Source: Leptasterias polaris (Eukaryota; Echinodermata; Asteroidea; Forcipulatida; Asteriidae). Taken from it: a stretch of 64,000 nucleotides of DNA. The position numbers and the translations under genes are program-made. Position 1 is the stretch's first letter, and each line of letters opens with the position of its first letter. The notes beneath the pieces were generated by a model, which saw only the letters and a list, made by a program, of their open reading frames with translations, was not told the DNA's origin and ran no database searches. The stretch spans positions 4,946,501-5,010,500 of the forward strand of contig JAZGTN010000037.1 of NCBI GenBank assembly GCA_037783415.1, in the 5' to 3' direction. Positions 33,339-44,355 of this stretch are shown here, in pieces.

Positions 33339-33661
33339 CTTTGTGTGGCCATTCTGATCCAAATAAGGATACAGTCCATCCTCGGAATTCCCGTGGAGCA
33401 TCTTAAAGAATGTCACCCATAACTTCCTGTTTCCACAGCCCTGTGTCAGCACGGCCTTTATGGTGTGTTTGCGTTTGAGGTCCACCAGTAGCCATTGTTG
33501 ACGATCGCTGGTACGCGGCACCCAGCCGGTCCCCGAGTCATGCAGCGGATTGAGTCGTGCAGTCTTGGATGAATTTGTCTCATTTGCGCTGCTGGAGGAG
33601 GTGATCTGGGAGTCTGACACCAGACCAGACTTAGTGGACAATCCTAAGACGTTATCACAGT
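33339..33661 (-). CDS. Exon: F5/8C domain 2, first part
   Basis: Acceptor cactctag, donor CACAAAG/gtgagc, phase 1 in, phase 0 out. Opens with DCDNVLGLSTKSGLV, followed by ITSSSS, TGWVPR, QQWLLVDLKRKHTIKAVLTQG and TFFKMLHG. WLLVDL and the TIKAVLTQG strand are diagnostic for the family. Its closing exon lies almost 6 kb away, behind a cluster of inserted mobile elements. Confidence 0.9.
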
Positions 33662-33907
33662 CTAGAGTGAGATGAAAAATGGGCGACACTTTTTTTTATT
33701 GTACAGGCCTAGAGTGGAGCTAAACAAACTCTAGTGCATCACCAGAAATACAAAACTTCAGGTTTCTTTCAAGAAAATTTAAAGTCTTAGAAAAACTTTG
33801 AGAAAATCCTGAAATCAGGAAAAATCCAAAGCTGAGAAATCTTATGCTTGTGTTTTAACGTGATTTCATTTACTTTATGAAGTTTCACCATCCTTTACAA
33901 CTCTTAC

Positions 33908-34052
33908 CATTGTCTATGCAACCAACCAAGTCAATCCGTAAGTGAAGATTGTGGTTCCAGAGAGTAGGGATTATTCTAAAACATTTGGCTCGGACTGGGC
34001 TCGGGAGGATCACTGGCCGAGGACAAGTTGTTTCTCCATTCGCTCTGAATGA
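33908..34052 (-). CDS. Exon: F5/8C domain 1, last part
   Basis: Acceptor gttaacag, donor GACAATG/gtaaga, phase 0 in, phase 1 out, 48 codons. It reads SFRANGETT, then a diverged ARYIRI-like strand (RAKCFRIIPTLW), then LRIDLVGC, the closing motif of F5/8C. An extra Cys in the strand is unusual. Confidence 0.87.
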
Positions 34053-34502
34053 CTGTTAACAAAATAGAATACATTCGACTCTCATTATATAACAAGAACA
34101 AGATCGCTGGGACTGGCCAAATTACCACAATTCATAGCAGGAATGCTGGAACAGTAATCTTTATAATGAGGATTGACGGTAATGCAGTTGTACAAACGAG
34201 TCATAACAGTGACAGATAATGAGGCCGTATCCGAGTTGATCGTGCAAGTCTCGCACGTAATCGAACTTTGGGATTCATTCAAGCGTGCAAGTTTCTTTCT
34301 TTCACACGATAAAGTAATGTACGCCGGACAAAAGAGGTCCCAAAAATATTGTAATACGAGCGAAATTTGCATGGTCTGTTGGCAGCTTCAGCTACAGCTA
34401 CGGCCGGCTGGGCCAACGGTGTTGTTAGGGACATCATATACTTTGTTTCATGATGACGCGCAATACAGCCATAGCAGTAGCTGTAGCCTAAGCCGCCAAT
34501 TC

Positions 34503-34656
34503 ACCGATCCATTAAGCCACGCCCATTTCTCATGGACCAATCACAACCGCGAAATCTGATCGCCATTTGAGCCGTTTGGTGATCTTTGCACTAATGGTGA
34601 TCGGGTTTCGCGGCTGTGATTGGTCAACTCGTAAGGAGGCAGGGCTTAATGGATCG
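34503..34656. mobile_element. Palindromic MITE with CGATCCATTAAGCC ends, copy 2
   Basis: Nearly base-for-base the same as 21593-21746, in the same orientation, differing at a few positions (for example CATGGACC for CATTGACC). High identity suggests recent activity. Confidence 0.85.
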
Positions 34657-34710
34657 ATCTATTCGAACAAGACCTGAGCTTTGAGGAACTCAGACCTTGC
34701 TTGGACTTAC

Positions 34711-35039
34711 TATCACGGGTGGAACGTCAACAAACTCTTGGTAATCTCTATACTTCCACCAGTAGTTCTCTCCATCAAGTGAGTAATCCAACTCAAAGTT
34801 CTCCACCCAGCCAGCCCGGTCCCCTTCGCCGCCACCTTGCATGACGACCCCTGACACAATCATCCTCTGGGGGAAGCAAACCTGCAGCCAGGGGGCGGTG
34901 TCGTTCTGCTCAGGCTTCCAGTAGGAGTGGTTGCCAAGGCGACCGTACGCGGGCAGGTGGTCATCAGCAAAACTTGAGGCCGAGATGTAGGCGTCGGGGA
35001 TGGAGCCGGCCTCCATTCCAAGAAGTAGAGGGCACTCAT
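34711..35039 (-). CDS. Exon: F5/8C (discoidin) domain 1, first part
   Basis: Acceptor ggtctcaag, donor GTGATA/gtaagt, phase 1 in, phase 0 out. It carries PLLLGMEAGSIPD at the start, SASSF, APWLQVCF, VVMQGGG, and then the YSLDGENYW strand, all F5/8C (coagulation factor 5/8 C-terminal) landmarks. The usual first domain cysteine is in DECPLLLG. F5/8C domains bind phospholipid or glycans at cell surfaces through loops at one end of a beta barrel. Confidence 0.9.
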
Positions 35040-36433
35040 CTTGAGACCGGCAAAGGTTATAATAAACAAGTCCAAATTACTAAATTAGAGACTGATGAGG
35101 GCTAAACTGTGCTCTAGATTGAAGCAAACACTTCACTTGTTTGGTTAATCATCCAGTGCACACATTAAATATAATCTTTACCATCAGAATGCTTTCTAGC
35201 CTCTATCAAAAATAGTCCATGTTTCTCTTTCATTACTCTTTTTCCCCAGAGACTCGAACTGATTTCACGCTTTGGGTCCAAATGTCCCTGAGTGTTAAGT
35301 CCTATTAGTCAATTTCATCAAAGGTAGGTGAGAGTATGTGATTACCTTGAAGGAAAGCGTTCAGGGGTGAAACGACCACCTGCCTGATGATTAACTGTTT
35401 TTGCAGAGATTTTCATGCTGCCTCATTTTACAGAAACAATGACCTTGCGCATTCCAGAACATTTCTTGGCAAACTCAATGTGTAACGAGTAATTGAATTA
35501 TGTGCTCCCTTTTCTTCAAACCAAAATTAAATAAAAGAAATCTTGATAACATGTCCAATTTTATTGTAGTTTTTTGAATGTATTGAGATGAAAGCTAAAT
35601 TGTGTGAGGGGGAAGCTTGGCTCTGTGGCTATTTTTGTAATTTACAGGTGAGGTCACACGTCAATGGCAAACTACAGGTGCAGATTAAACCCAAGATGTG
35701 ATAATGGCATTACCCGTAGACAAATTAAACCGGAGCGCAATATTGTTTAAAAACAGTCATAAACAGCTACTTCTAGAAACTATAAGGCTCCACAGGGGAG
35801 CCTTATAGTTTCTAGAAGTAATAAACAGCGTGGTGTGAATTCCTGGAACAGTCTCAGTGAATCTGTTAACAAGTCACCCAAACAGACTATATTTGTCAAA
35901 AACTTTTAACTTTTAACTTCCCCCCCCAAAAAAAATACTGTTATGTCTTAGCATCTGCACACACACTTTTTTTTTTTTTTTTTTTTTTTTTAGTTTTGTT
36001 TTATGCATGTTCGCCCCAAACATGGCTAAAAGCCATTCTTAGGGCTACAAGAAGAAAACATTTAAAGATGAATGTAACCCTTTCTCTTAAAACAGATTGT
36101 AGGATGGAGGGAAACACGCAATATTTAGCTTTTCATAGATTTGTAAAAGTCTGTGACGATTTTCTCCATTGATGATACATGGTAGTGTTTGGTTATAAAA
36201 AAAATAATGATTAAAAAAAAAAATAAAAAATGCATCCCATCCCTCCACATCATATTCTATACTAACCTGGGACGTAATTTGCTAGGTAAGCATCACAAAC
36301 TGTAGAAATAAACAAAGAAGAAAACAACAATTTTAAGCAAAGTGTAAACAAAATAAGAATATATATTATTTTTTGACACAAAGATACATTGGCAGTTCTA
36401 GCCTTGATTGCAAGGCTGTGCGATAGATTTGCT
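35040..36433. other. Start of the 23-kb interval upstream of F5/8C 1
   Basis: Contains a perfect short palindrome around 35780-35810 (CTTCTAGAAACTATAAGGCT and its complement) and a T-run at 35967-35992. No exon. Confidence 0.5.
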
Positions 36434-36805
36434 TTAAAGGCACTGTACACGTTTGGTAATTACTCAAAATATATATTAGCATGAAAACTTACTTGGTAAC
36501 GAGCAACGGAGAGCTGTTGATAGTATAAAACATTGTGAGAAACGACTCCTTCTGAAATAACGTAGTTTTTGAGAAAGAGGTAATTTCTCACTAAAATAAT
36601 AAAAGACTTCTGCCCAGAAGCCTTTTATTCCTATCTGAAAGCACACTAATTTGTACAACAAGGGTGTTTTTTCTTTCATCATTTTCTTGCAACTTCAATG
36701 ACCAATTGACTAGCCCAAATTTTCACAGGCTTGTTATTTTATGCATAATACACCAAGTGAGAATACTGGTCTTTGACAATTACAAAACGTGTTCAGTGCC
36801 TTTAA
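36434..36805 (+). mobile_element. TTAA-flanked MITE, copy 3
   Basis: TTAAAGGCACTGTACACG at the left, GTGTTCAGTGCCTTTAA at the right, TTAA at both tips, interior as in the 15.7 kb copy. Confidence 0.87.
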
Positions 36806-36869
36806 TAAACATCGCCAGTCGCCTGAATGCTGACAGAATAGAAAAAAGCACAAAGTGATGTGTAAGTGC

Positions 36870-37160
36870 ATGTCATGGTGAGGGCATGGCTGCATCATAT
36901 GGAAGCCCATTTAGTATTGAGAAACAATACCACCGTGAAAGAGAAACACTTTCATGTGTAGAGAAAACACTACCACCGTGAAAGAGCAACACTTCCACTG
37001 TGAAAGAGAAAACACTACCACTGTGAAACAGAGGTGGGCGTGGTTGCATCATGCGGAAACCCATTAAGGAAAGAGAAACACTTCCACTTGAAATACTACC
37101 CCTGTTCCTGTGAAAGAGAAACACAATGTTGTCACAAATGGGCTTCCGTAGCATCACATT
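36870..37160. repeat. Degenerate minisatellite, GTGAAAGAGAAACAC units
   Basis: Repeats of CACTACCACCGTGAAAGAG and variants, flanked by GCTGCATCATATGGAAGCCC and its variant GTTGCATCATGCGGAAACCC. Confidence 0.7.
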
Positions 37161-37410
37161 CTAGTGGCTGGGGCTATGTTTAATATAAAGCCTCGCTAAA
37201 TCAAGGCTATGGAGTTTAACCCCTAGCTGTTAAGTAAGATAGAACTGGATGTCTATATAACACACAAACGCGTGAACAATTATGATTTTTGATGAAGCTG
37301 GTTTTAGTTTTTCTGAGGTTTTTTTCTCATATTATGAATAGAGAATGTGAACTTTTGGCAGATTGACAATTTATAACTTAAGCAACTCTAAAACATATCC
37401 ACCTAACACC

Positions 37411-37590
37411 AGGGCCCAATTTCATAAAGCCTGTAAGCACAAAAACTTGCTAAGCTCAGAAAAACAGGTTACCTGCCAACATTACATGAAGTTAACATTG
37501 TTGCGACTGGTGCCCCACTTATTTTTAGCTAAGCAAATTAATTTTCCAAGCAGTATTTTCTGCTGAACAGCTTTATGAAATTGGGCCCAG
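37411..37590. mobile_element. MITE with GGGCCCAATTTCATA ends, copy 2
   Basis: AGGGCCCAATTTCATAAAGC and GCTTTATGAAATTGGGCCC are inverted, 180 bases. Confidence 0.82.
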
Positions 37591-37949
37591 GCTGCAAGAT
37601 GTTATTAACATCTTGTGGAAAAGACGAATTGACAGTGTACATGTGTAGGCCTACTGGATCACCGCAATCCCGGGCGCTCATCGTGGCGGAGTCTACATCA
37701 GCTGTGACTCTCATCATGGAGGTAGGAATGCTCTCATCAAAGTTAAAGGGAAACGTACCCAATGATTTTGAGGCTACATCATCAATCTTTAGATCCGTGG
37801 TTTTGGGGCTCATTCATAGCTATATTATGATTATGAATAATCCCAATCAAAATCCCAACCAACACGCAGCCACAGGCCGGCATGGTCATCACTTCCGGCA
37901 TATCAAATGATTAGTGTATAAACTATGGTGTTCTAAAGGCGACAGATGT

Positions 37950-38235
37950 GCGTCGCGTCGTGCCGTCGCGTCGCCTATTCCGTCGTCCGTCGCGTCGTGC
38001 GTCGCGTCGTGCCGCCGCCCGTCGCGTCGTGCGTCGCGTCGTGCCGTCGCCCGTCGCGTCGCCTGTTTTTCAATTGATTTGAATGGTGTTTTGACTTATG
38101 TCGTCCGTCGCGTCTTGCCGTCGTCCGTCGTGTCGTGCCGTCGCGTCGTCCGTCGCGTCGCCCGTCGCTTCGCCCGTCGCGTCGTCCGTCGCGTCGTGCC
38201 GTCGTCCGTCGCGTCGTGCCGTCGCGTCGCCCATT
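37950..38235 (+). repeat. CGTCG-rich subterminal tandem repeats, left arm
   Basis: Irregular tandem array of CGTCGCGTCGTGCCGTCGTC-type units, broken once by TTTCAATTGATTTGAATGG. Strongly CpG-rich in an AT-rich surrounding. Confidence 0.9.
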
Positions 38236-38407
38236 GTCCAATCAATTTTAAAACTTGTTTCTCCACTCGACACAGCGAAAATCTGTGTAACTGTCAAAAT
38301 TTTAAAAGCTTTGGGAATGCGTGTAAGGGGAAAAGCGAATCATACATGTAGCTGTGTATCAGACCATGAGATGAGACTAGTGTATGGTGTTCCATATGTG
38401 CCACTCC

Positions 38408-38552
38408 TTCCGTCGCGTTTTCGAATTTTTCCGTCGCGTTTTCAAATTTTTCCGTTGCGTTTTCAAATTTTTACATCGCGTTTTCAAATTCTTCCGTCGC
38501 CTTTTCAAATTTTTCCGTCGCGTTTTCAAATTTTTCCGTCGCGTTTTCAATT
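38408..38552 (+). repeat. 21-base tandem repeat, left arm, about 7 units
   Basis: Unit CCGTCGCGTTTTCAAATTTT; 21 bases equals seven codons, which keeps frames open and gives the FRRVFKF repeat pattern. Confidence 0.9.
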
Positions 38553-39901
38553 GGTGCCAGCACCAAATTTGTTGCTGGCGAGAAATTTAGTGCCAGCACC
38601 AAATTCCTAAAAACATTGTCAACGACCGTCATGGTCCGTCGTTGACAGTGTGAACGAAATCGCGAATTCTCGAATTTTCATTTGAAAAGTTGTCATCGAA
38701 AAATCATAAAACCTTAAGTTTTTTTCTTCAAATATGTCTTCTTTATATCCCAAACCATCATGCCTAGGCGCTCCCAATTAATTAACCTACTAATTAACTC
38801 AGCCTAATTAATTTAACAATTGCATAAATTAGCACGTATGCGAATTTACTATTTAACGTCCGGAAGAAACACGCAATTTTCATTTAAAAAGTTGTCATCG
38901 AAAAAACATAATATCTTAAATGTTTCTTTACAGTTGTCTTCCTTATATCCCAAACCATTATGCATAGGCGCCCCCATTTAATTAACCTACTTATTAACTC
39001 AGCCCAACTAATTAAACAATCGCAAAATATAGCCTGTATGCGAATTGACTGTAACAAAGTCTATGGTTAAACACGCAACTACCTTATTTTGATTTTTGAA
39101 AAGTTGTCATCGAAAAATCATGTGCTGGTTTAGGACATGATCTTGATATCAAGAGAAGAGTTTTTTTCATACTATTTCAATAACTTTTAGGCCAATGTCA
39201 GCGTACTTATAGTGGCTTATTGTAAGATTGTGAGCTAGTCTATATCACAGGAGTCTCCCTTTCCCCAAGCCAATGGTTTTGATGGGTCAAAACTGTCATA
39301 GATATGAATTGTTGCAGATGTAGTTTTATTTTTGATTTGTTGGTTAACATTGTTTGTTAACCCCCTTGTCCCTGACCGCCCGGGTTTGCTGAAAAGATGT
39401 TTAGATTTCAAGATACAAGCAGTAAATTACTTGAATCGTAGTTCAAATTTTCAAAAGACACCCAAGGCTAATTATTTAGGCCCTTTGTGTTTTCGTCTTT
39501 TTCGTGAATATTGTCATTGAATAACTAAGTCCCTAGGGAACAATAAGTCAAAAGTGCCTCTCGTTAACGGCTGCCGGTAATTGTTAAGGCGATTATTTTT
39601 CATATAGGGTTAAAATGAACTCATACTGATTAATTGCTCAGCCAATCTTTTTGATAGTATCATCATAATAAAAGAAGATTACTCGTTTCTTTGGTTACAA
39701 ATTAGCGTGGTTTTGGTGAAAGCTACAAAATGTCATCATCATTACATTACAATTGTTAAAAGTCATGTGTGAAGGGGAAAATTAAAATGTATTTATATCA
39801 ACGATTGCCATTGATTTGACTATTAATGCGTACCACAGACTATAATTTTATTTTGATGTCACTTTTTATTGCTATACACAAGCTTGTGAGTGTTTCCTCC
39901 T

Positions 39902-41540
39902 ACACTCAGAAAATTATTTACACAAGTTGTGTAAAAAAAAAACATGTTTTAGAGGCAGGGGGTGAACCTGCTAACAGTTAGGTAAACTTTTACCAGTTTG
40001 TTGCACGGTAAAAACTTACACAACAAAGACTTACAAACTTACTTCATTTAGGAGTAAACATATTTACCTAAATTTTAAGTAAACGCTAGATATGTAAAAT
40101 ATTACACATTGATTGTGTAAACCTTACACTTTTATTACATGTAAAACTATTCCGCGTTACCCTTTTTATGGGTAAAAACTTTTATTTACCTTATAGCTGT
40201 GTAATTAGCTGTTCCGACCTAGCTGTCGGAACAGCTATTGTTTTCGTCGGCGGTATGAATATTTAATTAGCCAAACTTGTTTCTGTCATATCTCAAGAAG
40301 TATACACCCGATCCTCAAACTTTTTTCAGTTATAGACTCCTTGGGCATTGGAGATTAGCCTTGGGTAACCTTGTCCCCATGTTGACCTTTACTTCCGGGT
40401 CAACCGGAAGTGGGACCATACCTTAAGAATTACACAGCCGATTTTAAAACTTATTTCAGTTATAGACTCCTTGGTCATGGGAGATTAGCCTTGGGTAACC
40501 GTGACCCCATGTTGACCTTTACTTCCGGGTCAACCGGAAGTGGGATATCCTATCTCAAGAACTACACAACCGATTTTCAAACTTTTTTTCAGTTATAGAC
40601 TCCTTGGGCATTGGAGAATAGCCTTGGGTAACCGTGACCCCATGTTGACCTTTACTTTCGTGTCAACCGGAAGTGGGACCATATCTCAAGAACTACACAA
40701 CCAATATTCAAACTGTTTTCAGTTATAGACTCATTGGGCATTGGATATTAGCCTTGGGTAACCGTGACCCCATGTTGACCTTTACTTCCGGGTCAACCGG
40801 AAGTGGGACCATATCTCAAGAACTATACAACCGATTTTCAAACATTTTTCAGTTAAAGACTCCTTGGGCATGGGATATTAGCCTTGGGTAACCGTAACCC
40901 CATGTTGACCTTTACTTCCGGTTCAACCGGAAGTGGGACCCTATCTCAAGAACTACACAACCGATTTTCAAACTTTGTTCAGTTATAGACTTCTTGGGCA
41001 TGGGAGATTAGCCGTGGGTAACCGTGACCCCATGTTGACCTTTACCTATGAGTCAACCGGAAGTAAGACCATATCTCAAGAACTACACAACCAATTTTCA
41101 AACTTTTTTCAGTTATAGTCTCCTTGGGCATTGGAGATTAGTCTTGGGTAACCGTGACCCCATGTTGACCTTAACTTCCCCATTCTTGTAACTTTTGCCC
41201 GACGAGCACGAACGACATGACTGCATGGACTGAGACGTTAGCAACTTGTCACGCAGACACGCGCGTGCGCACACGCGGGGAAAAACATAACTTGCATGTA
41301 AACACCGGATTCTTTTCACAGTTCCTTGTAAGACCTACCAATGCCATGTAAAGTTTCTCTTTACTTCGGTAAATCTTACATAACTTTGGTTAACTGCAAT
41401 ACTTACTCTCAAAACATGTATAGATTTTTTTACATTACAAATCAGTACATATTTTTGGCCGTGTTTTCTTTAAGTTAGGTAGTTTCTTACACAACTTATT
41501 TTACATAACCTCTTTTTACCATTTGTTTTCTGAGTGTATA
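39902..41540. mobile_element. Nested element with TACACTCAGAAAA ends
   Basis: TACACTCAGAAAATTATTTAC at the left is mirrored by TTTTCTGAGTGTA at the right; TA tips. The inner ends carry TTACACAA motifs. It contains the 131-base tandem array and no transposase frame; it is inserted in the middle of the TU-like element. Confidence 0.82.
40280..41170 (+). repeat. Tandem array, about 131-base unit, 7 copies
   Basis: GCCTTGGGTAACCGTGACCC and CGGGTCAACCGGAAGTGGGA recur about every 131 bases between 40330 and 41160. Short frames repeated at 40410, 40540, 40673 and 40933 are products of this array. Confidence 0.92.
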
Positions 41541-42639
41541 GCATGTTATGGTGTATCACTTTGGGCGGCTGGGCGGTCCAGTGGCTAAAAGGTTAAGGAC
41601 ATAAGTGGCACTTTCTTGTGATATGAAAGAGTATGGGCTTACTAGCTGTTAAACAATTAATGGCAATGCTTATGTTTAAAACCATCCGTCAGTTTGTGAT
41701 AAAAACAACAAAAATAGGAAATGTTGTTGTAAATCGAATGGTTTTAGTTTTTGCCTGTACCAAATGTTCTTGTGCTAAGCTACTTCTTGGGCTTAAGCAG
41801 CTCTATGAAATTGGGCCCAGGTCACTCAGTAATTTGCAAATGTTATAGAACTTGGGTTTTTCGTTTGTAGTAAAGTGTGTGTGTGGACATAGGTGTAGGT
41901 ATGCACATTCAAACCGGAGATATTATAACAAAAGATGACACTAATTTTGGTCCCCGGTTGAGTATAAAGGGTCCTCAGTTCAAAAGTGTGCTTTAAAAAA
42001 TTGGAGATGCTGCCGAAAAAAATGTTGTACAATCAAAAACAGGATAATTAGAAGTTCCCCGATTGCATGTGTGTAAGGTCCCAGACAGTGTGTTTTATAT
42101 AGTCAATGTTAACTTTGTTCATTAGGAAAACAAATGTTTGCTAAAAAAAAAAAAAAACAAAAAAACAAAAAAACGGTAAATGAAATATGTAACCTTTTAC
42201 TTGATATTTAATGTGTTTATGTCAACTTGTATTCTGAAAATAAATATTTTCTAAAGATGGCAAGTGTGGTTTTATGAAATTGTGGAAAAGCATAGGCAAG
42301 TCTAGAAGATTGATTTCAACAGATTAATCTGGGCAATCACTTTTGGTGCGAGTAAGATAAATTCATGTTTTCAGATCCAACATGTTTATGAAGGAATGGG
42401 TTTCGGTGATTATTTTGATTTTCCCACTCGCAGTCAGTAACATCTTCATCGTAGGAGGACACTGGGCTCATGACAGGGTTTTAAAAGATTAAATTTGTTT
42501 CTTCTTTATTTACAGCATCATTGAGATTAAAGAAATCAACTCTGCAGCAGAAAGTACTGACCTGCATCAATTACAGGGGTGTCTGTGCGTGAAGATTTAT
42601 ATAACAAACTCATCAGTAATTCGCAAACGGGCTATATTA

Positions 42640-43200
42640 TGCAATTGTTTAAATAGTTGGGCTGAGTTAATTAGTAGGTTAATTAATTGGGGGCGCCTAG
42701 GCATGATGTTTTGGGATTTAAGGAAGACATCTGTGAAAAAAAACCTGACGATTTTACAATTTTTCGATGACAACTTTTCAACTGAAATTTTGGTGTTTGT
42801 TCCAGACCTTATACTAAATTCGCATACGGGCTATGTTATGCAAATGTTCAATTAGTTGGGCTGAGTTAATTAGTGGGTTAATTAAATGGGGGCGCCTATG
42901 CATAATGGTTTGGGATATAAGGAAGACAACTGTAAAGAAACATTTAAGATATTATGTTTTTTCGATGACAACGTTTTAAATGAAAATTGCGTGTTTCTTC
43001 CGGACGTTAAATAGTAAATTCGCATACGTGCTAATTTATGCAATTGTTAAATTAATTAGGCTGAGTTAATTAGTAGGTTAATTAATTGGGGGCGCCTAGG
43101 CATGATGGTTTGGGATATAAAGAAGACATATTTGAAGAAAAAAACTTAAGGTTTTATGATTTTTCGATGACAACTTTTCAAATGAAAATTCGAGAATTCG
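42640..43200 (-). repeat. 190-base tandem units of the right foldback arm
   Basis: GGGGCGCCTAGGCATGATG (or CCTATGCATAATG) followed by GGATATAAGGAAGACA recurs three times near 42690, 42890 and 43090; the left arm has two units near 38760 and 38950. Arms therefore differ in unit number. Confidence 0.85.
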
Positions 43201-43999
43201 CGATTTCGTTCACACTGTCAACGACGGACCATGACGGTCGTTGACAATGTTTTTAGGAATTTGGTGCTGGCACTAAATTTCTCGCCAGCAACAAATTTGG
43301 TGCTGGCACCAATTGAAAACGCGACGGAAAAATTTGAAAACGCGACGGAAAAATTTGAAAAGGCGACGGAAGAATTTGAAAACGCGATGTAAAAATTTGA
43401 AAACGCAACGGAAAAATTTGAAAACGCGACGGAAAAATTCGAAAACGCGACGGAAGGAGTGGCACATATGGAACACCATACACTAGTCTCATCTCATGGT
43501 CTGATACACAGCTACATGTATGATTCGCTTTTCCCCTTACACGCATTCCCAAAGCTTTTAAAATTTTGACAGTTACACAGATTTTCGCTGTGTCGAGTGG
43601 AGAAACAAGTTTTAAAATTGATTGGACAATGGGCGACGCGACGGCACGACGCGACGGACGACGGCACGACGCGACGGACGACGCGACGGGCGAAGCGACG
43701 GGCGACGCGACGGACGACGCGACGGCACGACACGACGGACGACGGCAAGACGCGACGGACGACATAAGTCAAAACACCATTCAAATCAATTGAAAAACAG
43801 GCGACGCGACGGGCGACGGCACGACGCGACGCACGACGCGACGGGCGACGGCACGACGCGACGCACGACGCGACGGACGACGGAATAGGCGACGCGACGC
43901 ACATCTGTCGCCTTTAGAACACCATACTCTAGGCTACATGAAGGCAGACCGACTGTGGACGTTACTCTCTCCCACAGTCTTTATTTCTCTTGTTTGTTT

Positions 44000-44355
44000 T
44001 TAAACTCAAAGTATACCTTTGGTTTTTGGAACCGTTTGATTTTTTAATTCTATACATTAATATGTAGATATATCTACAATAAAACTAACCTTTTTGAATT
44101 GTTTTTTAAGTGGTAGTGTTTTTGAGATATCGCCGACAATTTGGAGCGGTTATGGTAACGTTAATACTCCGTAGAACCTCATTGGATTACACAGCCTGAG
44201 AAACGTTTCATGCAGAAACGTTTATTTGATTGAATTGAATCTCTTTCTTTAAAACAATATTCCTCAGAAGGGAATGTTTCTCAAAATGATTGTAATCCTC
44301 TTTACCATAGTAATTTGTTGAGGGGAGTAACTACCAAAGGTACACCCTCCCTTCC
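44000..44355. mobile_element. TTAA-family MITE, diverged subfamily, inverted copy
   Basis: TTAAACTCAAAGTATACCTT at the left and ACTACCAAAGGTACACCCTC at the right; interior ATATCGCCGACAATTTGGAG and GGTTATGG match the 11.8 kb copy in reverse. Confidence 0.68.

Larger units (their letters stand above)
37924..43926. mobile_element. 6-kb TU-like foldback element with about 1.2-kb inverted arms
   Basis: Ends TATGGTGTTCTAAAGGCGAC and GTCGCCTTTAGAACACCATA. From each end inward: a block of CGTCG-rich tandem repeats (37950-38235 and 43632-43910), a unique spacer, a 21-base repeat block (38408-38552 and 43315-43455), a GGTGCCAGCACC palindrome, then 190-base units with GGGCGCCTAGGCATGATGG. Arms translate almost identically on opposite strands, so the element is young or gene-converted. 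The middle holds another element and no transposase frame. This layout (outer tandem repeats, inner unique arm, variable middle) is like sea urchin TU foldback transposons. Long frames rich in Arg, Ser, Val here are repeat artefacts. Confidence 0.9.

Noticed and set aside
37914..38610. Arg/Ser/Val-rich frames of 88-170 codons, repeated on the other strand at 43253-43904
   Set aside because: They are low-complexity translations of CGTCG-rich and 21-base repeats in the inverted arms; their exact mirror copy shows that they belong to the transposon.
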